Assembly (NCBI GenBank): GCA_026419575.1
Contig: JANZZC010000025.1
Span: 1-34,520, forward strand
DNA: 34,520 nt
Direction: 5' to 3'
Source of the DNA: Thermomicrobium sp.
GTDB lineage: Bacteria; Chloroflexota; Chloroflexia; Thermomicrobiales; Thermomicrobiaceae
The notes under the pieces are model-generated. The model was given only the letters and a program-made list of their open reading frames with translations. It did no database searches and was not told the origin of the DNA. The position numbers and the translations under genes were made by a program. Shown piece after piece: positions 1 through 6,666 of the stretch; the stretch's first letter is position 1, and the number at the start of each line of letters is the position of its first letter.

Positions 1-1
1 C

Positions 2-139
2 GGTACGTACGGTCTCTGCGTGGACTGTGGCCGACCGATCGAGCGCGAGCGCCTGGAAGCCATACCGTGGGCGGCACGGTGCATCGCGGATCAGGAGCGA
101 TTCGAACGGGAGCTCGAGCGGGAACGCGGTTCGCGCTGA
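2..139 (+). CDS. DksA/TraR-type zinc-finger protein, C-terminal end (5' truncated by the window)
   Basis: Only the last 45 residues are visible, open from the window edge to the TGA at 137-139. They match the C4 zinc-finger end of DksA/TraR proteins: a GTYGLCVDCGRPI segment (first CxxC pair), then ERLEAIPWAARC and a charged C-terminal helix ending in GSR. In the family this domain binds zinc and the protein acts at the RNA polymerase secondary channel or as a small regulator. The second metal pair is degenerate here: after the conserved Cys of AARC the fourth position is Asp (CIAD) where Cys is usual. Such variants occur in the family. The coiled-coil part, which would separate DksA proper from shorter TraR-like proteins, lies outside the window. 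Confidence 0.8.
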   Translation, partial: GTYGLCVDCGRPIERERLEAIPWAARCIADQERFERELERERGSR

Positions 140-140
140 G

Positions 141-187
141 CCCGCGCGCCGTCAACGCTCGGCAGCGAGGGACGCACGGCGTGCGGG
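141..187. terminator. Long stem between convergent genes, possible bidirectional terminator
   Basis: CCCGCGCGCCGT (141-152) can pair with ACGGCGTGCGGG (176-187) over 12 bp with one G-U, around a 23-nt loop. It sits directly after the zinc-finger gene's stop and before the convergent small membrane-protein gene's stop. No T-run follows on either strand, so a role in termination is inferred from position only. Confidence 0.35.
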
Positions 188-223
188 AGATGCCCACTGT
201 CTCGCCACGCCGAGCGCGATCGC

Positions 224-379
224 TCACTGCAGCAAGAGTGCCGGATCAGGTGGACGGGCGACCGACCGGTTCCTCCGCACGGGGCGGGCCAGCAGTACGG
301 TCAACGTGACGCCGCTGGCGGTGCCGAGGGCGAACCCGAACAACAGCATCACCCACGTGCGTGCCGCGTTGGAGCGCAC
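224..379 (-). CDS. 51-aa single-span membrane protein of unknown function
   Basis: This short gene follows rsfS by 14 bp. It starts at GTG (379-377) behind a very strong AGGAGGAG ribosome site that begins right at the rsfS stop codon, so the two are probably co-translated. The product has a short basic N-terminus (VRSNAARTW), one hydrophobic segment at about residues 9-31 (MLLFGFALGTASGVTLTVLL), then an Arg/Pro-rich tail (ARPVRRNRSVARPPDP). The small-residue pattern in the span (GFALGTASG) resembles YtxH/glycine-zipper spans, but the protein is too short to assign. I recognise no family. Membrane insertion is predicted from the hydrophobic run only. Confidence 0.6.
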   Translation of the reverse strand: MRSNAARTWVMLLFGFALGTASGVTLTVLLARPVRRNRSVARPPDPALLLQ

Positions 380-393
380 GGCAGGGCTCCTCC

Positions 394-765
394 TCACTGG
401 ATGACCAGTACGCGCTGGGCGGCTGCCCAGTGATCCTCGAGATGGTAGTAGGCACGCTGTTCGGGCGTGAACAGGTGAATGACGACCGAGCCGTAATCCA
501 GGATGATCCAACCGGACTCTGCCTCTCCTTCGATTCCCCGTAGATCGACGCCGGCCTCGTCGAGCGCATCGGTGATATGCGCGGCGACGGCACGAAGCTG
601 TCGCGTGTTGTCGGCGGTGCAAATCACGAAGACATCGAAGAAGGGCGTCAACGCGGTGAGGTCGAGGACCTGGATATCGCTCGCGAGCGCGTCCGCCGCG
701 GTCGTCGCGGCGACACGGGCGATTTCGTGTGGTGTCAGCGTCACTTCCGGCCGTACGCGCGTCAT
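394..765 (-). CDS. rsfS: Ribosome silencing factor RsfS
   Basis: The 123-aa product is a full-length RsfS (Iojap/DUF143 family). The family binds uL14 on the 50S subunit and blocks joining of the 30S subunit, lowering translation in stationary phase or starvation. Recognisable segments are the N-terminal helix with AADALASDIQVLDL, the strand FFDVFVICTADNTRQLRAVAAHI, the EGEAESGWIILDYGSVVIHLF core, and the end region EQRAYYHLEDHW. I take ATG at 765-763 because GAGAGG lies 5 nt upstream. A GTG two codons earlier is in frame but overlaps that site. The gene often sits near nadD; here it is followed by the small membrane-protein gene. Confidence 0.95.
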   Translation of the reverse strand: MTRVRPEVTLTPHEIARVAATTAADALASDIQVLDLTALTPFFDVFVICTADNTRQLRAVAAHITDALDEAGVDLRGIEGEAESGWIILDYGSVVIHLFTPEQRAYYHLEDHWAAAQRVLVIQ

Positions 766-802
766 CGTCACCTCTCAGGAATCGCTTCGGGAATACCGAC
801 GG

Positions 803-874
803 TGGGCCTGGTAGGATTCGAACCTACGACCCTGAGGTTATGAGCCTCGTGCTCTGCCGCTGAGCTACAGGCCC
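803..874 (-). tRNA. tRNA-Met (CAT anticodon)
   Basis: The minus strand folds into a 72-nt cloverleaf: acceptor GGGCCTG pairs with CAGGCCC, D arm GCTC/GAGC, anticodon arm CGAGG-CTCATAA-CCTCA with anticodon CAT, T arm GTAGG-TTCGAAT-CCTAC, discriminator A. The bottom anticodon pair is a C-A mismatch. CCA is not encoded. With a fully paired acceptor end it is not the initiator type. A CAT anticodon could also be the lysidine-modified Ile2 tRNA, which the sequence alone does not exclude. Confidence 0.93.
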
Positions 875-887
875 CCATCGCCTTTCA

Positions 888-893
888 ATTGTA
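888..893 (-). promoter_or_regulatory. Putative -10 box for tRNA-Met
   Basis: On the minus strand GGATACAATTG gives a TACAAT -10 hexamer 14 bp upstream of the tRNA 5' end. No good -35 is seen 17 bp further upstream, so this is a partial match supported mainly by position. Confidence 0.4.
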
Positions 894-960
894 TCCGTGC
901 GTCCGAGCGCGCGCTAGGCGCGCCGTAGTACCATTGCCGGGCGGCTGGAGGTCGGAAAGC

Positions 961-2448
961 GTGGAGCGTCCTGCGACGACCGAGCGAGACCAACCGAACG
1001 AACGACATCGACGACTCGTCGTACCCGCGCTGTCCCTGATCCTTCTCGTCGGACCTTCCGGTGCCGGAAAGACGACCTTCGCCCGAGCGCACTTTCGACC
1101 GACCGAAGTGCTCTCGTCCGATGCGTTCCGCGCCATGATCGCCGACGACGAGAGCGACCAATCGGCGACTCGAGAAGCCTTTCACCTTCTCCATGAGGTC
1201 GCGGAGGCTCGTTTGCGGCGTGGGCGACTTACGGTCGTCGACGCGACGAACACGCGTCGCGAGGCGCGTTTGCCGCTCCTCGAACTGGCCCGGCGCTACC
1301 ACGTTCCCTGTATCGCGATCATCTTCGACTTTCCCAAGGAGGTGTACCTGGCTCACGATCGTCAGCGTCCGGGACGGCGCGTGGGTCAAGAGGTCATCGA
1401 GCGTCAGTTCCGGCAAATGGAAGAGAGCCGGAACGCACTGCTCGAGGAGCCGTTCCAACGCCGTTACTGGATCCGCAGCCCCGAGGAGGCCGCACGAGCG
1501 GTCGTCGTTCGGCGGCCGCTGGACTGCGACCGGCGGTGGTGGCGGGGACCGTTCGACATCATCGGCGACGTCCACGGTTGTTTCGACGAGTTGGTCGAAC
1601 TCCTGGAGCGACTCGGCTACCAGGTCGCCGAGCAACGGTCGAGGGGTGGACAGGTGCAGTATCAGCTGGCGCACCCCGAGGGGCGGCAGCTTCTCTTCGT
1701 CGGAGACCTCGCCGATCGAGGTCCGAAGATCGTTCCGGTACTCCGACTGGCGATGGCAGCCTGCAGCCGTGGCCGTGCAGCGGCCGTGCTCGGCAACCAC
1801 GATCGGAAATTACTTCGGTATCTGGAGGGACACAATGTCCGTATCGCGCACGGATTCGAAGTGACGGTCGAGCAGTTGGCCGGCGAGTCGGAGGACTTCA
1901 AGCTTCGCCTGCGGAACTTCCTTCGGCGATTGCCGCATCATCTGGTGCTGGACGGGGGAAGACTGGTCGTCGCGCATGCCGGATTGCCGGAAGAGTACCA
2001 GGGACGCGATTCGCCGGTGGTTCGGCGCGTCGCGCTCTTCGGTGTCACCTCGGGAGAAGTGGACGACCGCGGTTTGCCGATCCGCGTCAACTGGGCTCGG
2101 GAGTACCGGGGCCGTGCGCTCGTCGTGTACGGGCACACTCCGGTCACCGAAGCAGTCTGGATCAATCGAACGATCAACATCGATACGGGCTGCGTGTTCG
2201 GGAACCGGTTGACCGCTTTGCGCTACCCGGAGCTGGAACTGGTCTCTGTAGCGGCGCACCACGCCTACGCCGTGCCGCCGCGGCGCTTGTTGACCCCGAA
2301 CGAACTGCTCGAACAACCGCTGCTGTTGCCGCGCGAGGAGCTCGCGGCGATCGTCGAGCGGAATCGCAGCCAGGCGCCCGGCGAATTGGTGCCGGTATCG
2401 GCTGTGCCGGGCGAGAGATCGGCCGAGGGCGTCGGTGGGGGCGGGTGA
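961..2448 (+). CDS. Polynucleotide kinase-phosphatase (Pnkp-type, no ligase domain)
   Basis: The 495-aa product joins two modules of the bacterial RNA-repair enzyme Pnkp. The kinase module has a P-loop GPSGAGKT (about 31-38), the DATNTRREAR segment and a lid region rich in Arg. The phosphatase module is a binuclear-metal PPP-type metallophosphoesterase with FDIIGDVHG, FVGDLADRGP, VLGNHDRKL, VVAHAGL and VYGHTPV in the correct order (about 180-430). In Clostridium thermocellum Pnkp these act as 5'-OH kinase and 2',3'-phosphatase and are followed by an ATP-dependent ligase. Here the protein stops about 60 residues after the phosphatase, in a GVGGGG tail, so the ligase is missing and no Hen1 gene is adjacent. 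I chose GTG 961 because GGAGG lies 9 nt upstream; an open frame extends to a TTG at 889. The gene lies between tRNA-Met and tRNA-Gly. Confidence 0.88.
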   Translation: MERPATTERDQPNERHRRLVVPALSLILLVGPSGAGKTTFARAHFRPTEVLSSDAFRAMIADDESDQSATREAFHLLHEVAEARLRRGRLTVVDATNTRREARLPLLELARRYHVPCIAIIFDFPKEVYLAHDRQRPGRRVGQEVIERQFRQMEESRNALLEEPFQRRYWIRSPEEAARAVVVRRPLDCDRRWWRGPFDIIGDVHGCFDELVELLERLGYQVAEQRSRGGQVQYQLAHPEGRQLLFVGDLADRGPKIVPVLRLAMAACSRGRAAAVLGNHDRKLLRYLEGHNVRIAHGFEVTVEQLAGESEDFKLRLRNFLRRLPHHLVLDGGRLVVAHAGLPEEYQGRDSPVVRRVALFGVTSGEVDDRGLPIRVNWAREYRGRALVVYGHTPVTEAVWINRTINIDTGCVFGNRLTALRYPELELVSVAAHHAYAVPPRRLLTPNELLEQPLLLPREELAAIVERNRSQAPGELVPVSAVPGERSAEGVGGGG

Positions 2449-2950
2449 GGCCGGGCGCGCGATCGCGGCGCGCGGTTGCGGATCGTTGCAGTCGCGGCCG
2501 CTGCAGACCGCCAGGCGCACATCGCCGATTTCGCGGCCCTTCCAGCAGGCGGACGTCGATCGGCGCTGACGAGAGAGGCCCGGCGTCGCGCTCGGCCTTC
2601 CGGGCCGTGCGGCACGCTGCTCGGCTGCGGTCGGCTGCGACCGGTGGGCATCACCGGTGCCGCCGATCGTCGGCAGCGGCGAGGGATCTCGCGCGCTCCC
2701 GTGATCCGCGCCCATCTGACGGTCTCGGTCGAGCGGGTGATCCTAAGCGTGCGGAGCGTCAGGCGCGGCGGGGCCCGACGAAGGCAGACGACAGTGGGGG
2801 GCGAGTCCAGGAACGCTTCCGGCGATCGGAGGCCGGAGCGGTGTTGGGGAGCGAGGGGCTCTTCCCCCTCGCTTGCGCTCTGGGTATGGGTGTCGATCTC
2901 GAGTCGGCGTGCACGGTCAGGGAGCGCTCGGGACTTGGTGCTCCAGACCC
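2449..2950. other. About 500-bp stretch with no recognisable gene
   Basis: All six frames between the Pnkp stop and the tRNA-Gly promoter are open in places, as expected at this GC content, but their translations are Arg/Ala/Pro-rich with no family motif and no start with a good ribosome site. I looked for remnants of a Pnkp ligase domain and saw none. There is no T-rich terminator directly after the Pnkp stop. Confidence 0.5.
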
Positions 2951-2979
2951 TTGACAAGGGCGTGGCTGGCTACTATACT
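2951..2979 (+). promoter_or_regulatory. Near-consensus sigma-70 promoter of tRNA-Gly
   Basis: TTGACA at 2951-2956 and TATACT at 2974-2979 are separated by exactly 17 bp. The tRNA-Gly gene begins 43 bp after the -10 box. Among the best promoter matches in the window. Confidence 0.85.
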
Positions 2980-3022
2980 CTGAAGTGCAACGGCGGTGAG
3001 GAGCCGCCGACGAAGAAGCGAT

Positions 3023-3095
3023 GCGGAAGTGGCTCAGCTGGTAGAGCACCTCCTTGCCAAGGAGGAGGTCGCGGGTTCGAATCCCGTCTTCCGCT
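3023..3095 (+). tRNA. tRNA-Gly (GCC anticodon)
   Basis: A complete 73-nt cloverleaf: acceptor GCGGAAG/CTTCCGC, D arm GCTC/GAGC, anticodon arm CCTCC-TTGCCAA-GGAGG (anticodon GCC), T arm GCGGG-TTCGAAT-CCCGT, discriminator T, CCA not encoded. It has its own promoter and is followed 8 bp later by an intrinsic terminator, so it is a single-gene unit. Confidence 0.96.
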
Positions 3096-3102
3096 CTGTG
3101 AT

Positions 3103-3127
3103 CCCGGTCCACATGGACCGGGTTTTT
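3103..3127 (+). terminator. Intrinsic terminator after tRNA-Gly
   Basis: CCCGGTCC (3103-3110), loop ACAT, GGACCGGG (3115-3122), then TTTTT (3123-3127). A textbook rho-independent terminator. Confidence 0.93.
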
Positions 3128-3942
3128 CGTTCCGCCGAGCCACGGCTTCGCGATGAAGGTCGCTGCGCCTCGGTCCTGGCACACGGTGACCGTGTCTTGA
3201 GGGACGGCGGACTGCCCGACATCGGCGAGGAACCGTTCCTGTGCGGCTGGACGTTCGGTCTCGGGGCGCCGTGCTCGCCGAGTTCGAGTCCGAGGAGCCC
3301 GTCGAGCTGGGGCGGTCCGCCAATTGGCCGTCCGGTCGTCATCGGCGTCCAGCTCGCCGCATCCACCACTAATGAGCCGGGGCCTGAGCTACGTGCGCTC
3401 CTCGAGCGAGCGCTGCACCGGACCTGCCGTCCTCGGTCGGCCACCTGTACCGTGGTGCCGCGACCCGTGACTCTCGGTGATCAGTTCGAGCGGCTGACAC
3501 ATCGGTGGCGAAGAGCCAGAAACCGAGTGTTCCTCCAACGTTTCCCGCCAGCGCTCGAAAATCGCTGGCTGGCACCCAGTGCGCCGTCCACCGACCCCGG
3601 TAACCATCCCCACCCGGCCCCTCCCGGTCGTGCTGGCTGACCCGTGCTGGTACTCGGCGATCCGGCGCGGAGAGTTCGAGCCACAAGCTCTTGTCCGTAC
3701 GGCTCGACGGTCGCTGCCCTCGCTGGTATGGTGGGGTATGCTGGGTTCGACGGAACGGCACTGCGACGAGGCGAGCGTCCCGGCCATTGGTGGGACAGTG
3801 TCGGGTCACGGCTGTGGTAGGGTGGGTTAACCCGGCAGCAGAAGGCGTAGCCGATCACCCGCGCCGGCCGTGTCACCGGTGGGTGCGTTTCGCACCGGTG
3901 TTCGACCACCGGTTGACCACCGGTCGATCTCCGGAACCTCGG
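3128..3942. other. About 815-bp stretch without a recognisable gene
   Basis: No frame in this stretch gives a protein I recognise, and open frames here have shadow-like composition (Arg, Ser and Pro rich). I see no tRNA, tmRNA or RNase P signature. Its only clear structure is a cluster of four ACCGGT sites close to the 3' end of tRNA-Leu (3875-3924). With the 2449-2950 stretch it makes the start of the window unusually sparse compared with the tightly packed rest. Confidence 0.5.
3904..3925. repeat. Tandem 11-bp repeat in an ACCGGT cluster downstream of tRNA-Leu
   Basis: GACCACCGGTT (3904-3914) is followed directly by GACCACCGGTC (3915-3925). Two more ACCGGT copies lie at 3875-3880 and 3894-3899, flanking TGCG-TTT-CGCA, so the region can form hairpins. 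It lies 18 bp past the 3' end of the tRNA-Leu gene and may act in termination or processing. No function can be shown. Confidence 0.45.
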
Positions 3943-4026
3943 TGCGGGGAGCGGGACTCGAACCCGCACGGGAGGTCATCCCTGCCGTTTTTAAGACGGC
4001 TGCGTCTGCCGTTCCGCCATCCCCGC
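3943..4026 (-). tRNA. tRNA-Leu (TAA anticodon)
   Basis: An 84-nt class II tRNA on the minus strand: acceptor GCGGGGA/TCCCCGC, anticodon arm GCCGT-CTTAAAA-ACGGC with anticodon TAA, a long variable arm (around AGGGATGACCTCCC), T arm GCGGG-TTCGAGT-CCCGC, discriminator A, CCA not encoded. A CATACT -10 like box lies about 12 bp upstream (4039-4044, minus strand) without a clear -35. Confidence 0.95.
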
Positions 4027-4197
4027 GATCCTGTTTCAAGTATGCGCTGCGGAAGGCATTTCGACGATACCGACGGCTGGCCCGTGCGATCGATCGAGAG
4101 CTGTCGTCGTGAAACCGATCGGCGGACCAGGCGATCCGGCAGCGTCTGGGGCGGCGAAGCCGGATGCGCACCGGCGGCGGGTTCGGCCGAGTTCCGT

Positions 4198-5211
4198 TCA
4201 GCGAGCCCAGGAGAGACCGGACACAGTGTCGATGTTCTCAGCCTCGAACAGCTTCCGCGGCTGACCGGCCCGTGGCTGTCCCTCGGGGCTGACGGAGAAC
4301 TCCAGCGTGTAGACGACGAACTTCCCCTGGTCCAACTGGAGGAACGCGAGAGTGCGGCCATCCGGTGACCACGTCGGAGCGGCGACGACTCCCGAATCCG
4401 TGAGCTGGACAGGCTGACCACCGCTCGCCGGTACGACGAAGAGGTCGTTGGCCTCGCCGTGGCGACCCACGTAGGCGATCCACAGCCCGTCCGGTGACCA
4501 GACCGGCGCATACTGTCCGTCTCCCCCTTGAACCAACGGTGCAAGATTGCCCGTCCGCAGGTCGACGATCCAGAGGTCTGTGCGGCGTTGCAACCCGTCC
4601 TCGCGGGTCACCCGGTGGATGAACACGATCCGCGTACCGTCCGGCGAGAACGAGGGTTGGTCGACATTGTCGCCGAGACGTGTCGTCGCTTCGATCCGCT
4701 GGGGAGTACCGCCGGCGCTCGGAATCCGCCAGAGAAAGTTCTTTAGGGAATTCAAGTCGGACGCATAGACGAGAGCGGTGCCGTCGGGTGACCACGTCGG
4801 GCTGAGAGCCCAGACGGCATTCTGCACGTATTGGTACGAGCCAGGTACGAACCCAGGTTGGTTCCGAGTCAACTGGACGATGCCCTGCCCATCGCTGCGT
4901 GCGACGTAGAGATCCGAATACGCGTCACCGAGGCGTACGAAGGCGATGCGGCTGCCGTCCGGCGACCAACGCGGCCACGCGGCATTGCCGAGTTCGAGCA
5001 GGCGACGGACCTTGCCGTTCTCCCAGACGTAGATGTCACCGTCCTGCACGAAGAGGATCTTCCCGCCTGGGGAAGCTGCGAGCGTGCTCGAGGAATCGTA
5101 CGTTCCACGTTCGGGCACGCAGGCCGTCAGGAATGCGATCAGTAGACCGGCGATCAGCAGCGATAGCCGAGCTCGGCGAGCGCGCGACGAGCTTCGCCGA
5201 ACTCGTCCCAC
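4198..5211 (-). CDS. TolB-like beta-propeller lipoprotein (PD40 repeats)
   Basis: The 337-aa product begins with an Arg-rich N-terminus, a hydrophobic run (LSLLIAGLLIAFLTAC) and a lipobox LTAC, so it is predicted to be lipid-anchored on the outer face of the membrane. The rest holds at least five PD40/WD40-like blades, each with a WSPDG or FSPDG turn: WPRWSPDGSRIAFV, SPTWSPDGTALVYA, QPSFSPDGTRIVFI, APVWSPDGLWIAYV and APTWSPDGRTLAFL. Such propellers are binding scaffolds; no enzymatic residue is evident and the partner is unknown. The 5' end lies inside the end of murE: GTG 5211 overlaps it by 58 bp and has no good ribosome site, and another in-frame GTG at 5241 (behind AAGGGA) would lengthen the n-region by ten residues. 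Translation coupled to murE is likely. It is not a true TolB, since no Tol-Pal genes are near. Confidence 0.8.
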   Translation of the reverse strand: MGRVRRSSSRARRARLSLLIAGLLIAFLTACVPERGTYDSSSTLAASPGGKILFVQDGDIYVWENGKVRRLLELGNAAWPRWSPDGSRIAFVRLGDAYSDLYVARSDGQGIVQLTRNQPGFVPGSYQYVQNAVWALSPTWSPDGTALVYASDLNSLKNFLWRIPSAGGTPQRIEATTRLGDNVDQPSFSPDGTRIVFIHRVTREDGLQRRTDLWIVDLRTGNLAPLVQGGDGQYAPVWSPDGLWIAYVGRHGEANDLFVVPASGGQPVQLTDSGVVAAPTWSPDGRTLAFLQLDQGKFVVYTLEFSVSPEGQPRAGQPRKLFEAENIDTVSGLSWAR

Positions 5212-6662
5212 GGTCGTCGTTCGTCGCCGTAAATCATGCACCGCTCGTGTCCCTTCCCGAGTAGGAGCACGGTATCTCCTGGGCGAGCGAGGCGGAGCGC
5301 CTCCCGTATGGCGAGTGCCCGATCCTCGACGCACCGATACGTCCGGTGCGGCGTTCCCCCGGCCGAACGGACTCCCTCGGCGATCTCTTGGAGGATACGG
5401 TCAGGATCTTCATGCCGCGGGTCCTCGGAGGTCAAGACGAGGTAGTCGGCGAAACGACTCGCGATCGCCCCCTGGAGTCGCCGTTTGATCCGATCGCGCT
5501 CGCCGGCGCTGCCGAAGACGACGATCAGTTTGCCTCGCGTGATACGCCGAGCGAGCGGCAGAACACGCTGGAACGACTCGGGTGTATGCGCATAGTCGAC
5601 GATGACCGCGAAGGGCTGCCCACAGTCGATCGGGGTGAACCGCCCGGGAACCCCTCGCAGCTCCTCCAGACCGCGGACGATGCCGTCGAGCGGTAACCCC
5701 AGGACTATGCCGACGCCGGCGGCGGCGAGCGCGTTCTCGACGTTCCACTCCCCGATGAGCCGGAGACGGACGGGCATCGCTGTCGCGCCGTACAGCAGGC
5801 GAAAACGCGTGCCGTCCGCGTCGACGGAGATTCCGTCGGCCCGGAGTTCGGCAGCGCCGTCGACCCCGTACCACAGGATGGGAACGTCACCGGCAAAAGG
5901 AGCGAGCGAGCGCGCTCCTTCGTCACCGGCATTGAGCACGATGCCGCGCGGATACGAACGTTCCTCTCGGTCTCGGACGAACTCGAGCAGTCGGGCTTTC
6001 GCTCGTCGGTAGTTTTCGACCGTACCGTGGAAGTCCAGGTGCTCTTGGGTAACGTTGGTGACAGCGGCGATATCGAAGGGACAGAAGTCGAGCCGGTGCA
6101 ATTCGAGGCCGTGACTCGTCGCTTCGAGAATCGCCCAGTCGACCCGTGCCGAGCGCATCTCGTGCAGGAGCTGCTGGACGTCGAGCGACTCCGGGGTCGT
6201 CTGCCGGAGGTCGTGTTCCTGCCACGAGTCCCCGATACGGATCGCCACCGTGCCGATGAGACCCGTGCGCAAACCGTTGGTGCGCAACACGCTATCGATG
6301 AGGAAGGTCGTCGTCGTCTTGCCGTCGGTACCGGTCACGCCGATCAACCCGAGATGCCTCGCCGGAAACGAGTAAAAGCGGGCCGCGAGCCCGGCCAGCG
6401 CTGTGCGGGTATCCGGCACTCGAACCAATGCCTGGAAAGCGAGCGGTTGGTGCGGCCATTCCTCGACGACCGCTGCGACGGCGCCGCGTGCCTGCGCGTC
6501 GGCGAGATAACGGTGTCCATCGGTATGTTGACCCCGTAGCGCGACGAAAAGGCTTCCTGGTACGGCGCGTCGGGAATCGTAGACGATAGCGGAGATCGCG
6601 ACAGAAGGATCGCCTCGGATTTCGGCTGCGAGATCCGTGAAAAGATCCAGCAGCGTCGGCAT
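5154..6662 (-). CDS. murE: UDP-N-acetylmuramyl-tripeptide synthetase MurE
   Basis: The 502-aa product is a full-length Mur ligase that adds the third residue of the peptidoglycan stem peptide to UDP-MurNAc-L-Ala-D-Glu in the cytoplasm, using ATP. The N-terminal UDP-binding domain has VYDSRRAVPGSLFVAL. The central domain has the P-loop GVTGTDGKTTT (about 109-118), ATSHGLELHR and VTNVTQEHLDFHG. The carbamylated Lys is in YRRAKARLLE. The C-terminal domain contains DYAHTPESF and LGKGHE. At the substrate-specificity site (about 413-416), where meso-diaminopimelate enzymes carry DNPR, this protein has EDPR, so the identity of the third residue is open. ATG 6662 lies 9 nt after GGGAG. Four bp separate it from the FemAB-type gene upstream, and the lipoprotein gene overlaps its 3' end. 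Confidence 0.95.
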   Translation of the reverse strand: MPTLLDLFTDLAAEIRGDPSVAISAIVYDSRRAVPGSLFVALRGQHTDGHRYLADAQARGAVAAVVEEWPHQPLAFQALVRVPDTRTALAGLAARFYSFPARHLGLIGVTGTDGKTTTTFLIDSVLRTNGLRTGLIGTVAIRIGDSWQEHDLRQTTPESLDVQQLLHEMRSARVDWAILEATSHGLELHRLDFCPFDIAAVTNVTQEHLDFHGTVENYRRAKARLLEFVRDREERSYPRGIVLNAGDEGARSLAPFAGDVPILWYGVDGAAELRADGISVDADGTRFRLLYGATAMPVRLRLIGEWNVENALAAAGVGIVLGLPLDGIVRGLEELRGVPGRFTPIDCGQPFAVIVDYAHTPESFQRVLPLARRITRGKLIVVFGSAGERDRIKRRLQGAIASRFADYLVLTSEDPRHEDPDRILQEIAEGVRSAGGTPHRTYRCVEDRALAIREALRLARPGDTVLLLGKGHERCMIYGDERRPWDEFGEARRALAELGYRC

Positions 6663-6666
6663 GTGC

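Noticed and set aside
889-960. Longer Pnkp start at TTG 889
   Set aside because: The extra residues are unlike the family and lie in the tRNA promoter region; GTG 961 has a good ribosome site.
865-2957. Long open frames on the minus strand opposite Pnkp (up to about 300 aa)
   Set aside because: Their translations are Arg/Pro/Ser-rich with no motif and lie opposite a gene with full catalytic motifs; high GC opens such frames by chance.
2476-3156. Open plus-strand frame running into tRNA-Gly
   Set aside because: It overlaps a complete tRNA and its promoter and shows no family similarity or ribosome site.
3691-4368. 225-aa plus-strand frame across tRNA-Leu and the lipoprotein 3' end
   Set aside because: It runs through the tRNA-Leu gene and the end of a recognised gene on the other strand, with shadow-like composition.
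4198-5211. True TolB of a Tol-Pal system
   Set aside because: It is a lipoprotein with PD40 blades but no tolA, tolQ, tolR or pal gene lies near, and a TolB would be soluble and periplasmic.
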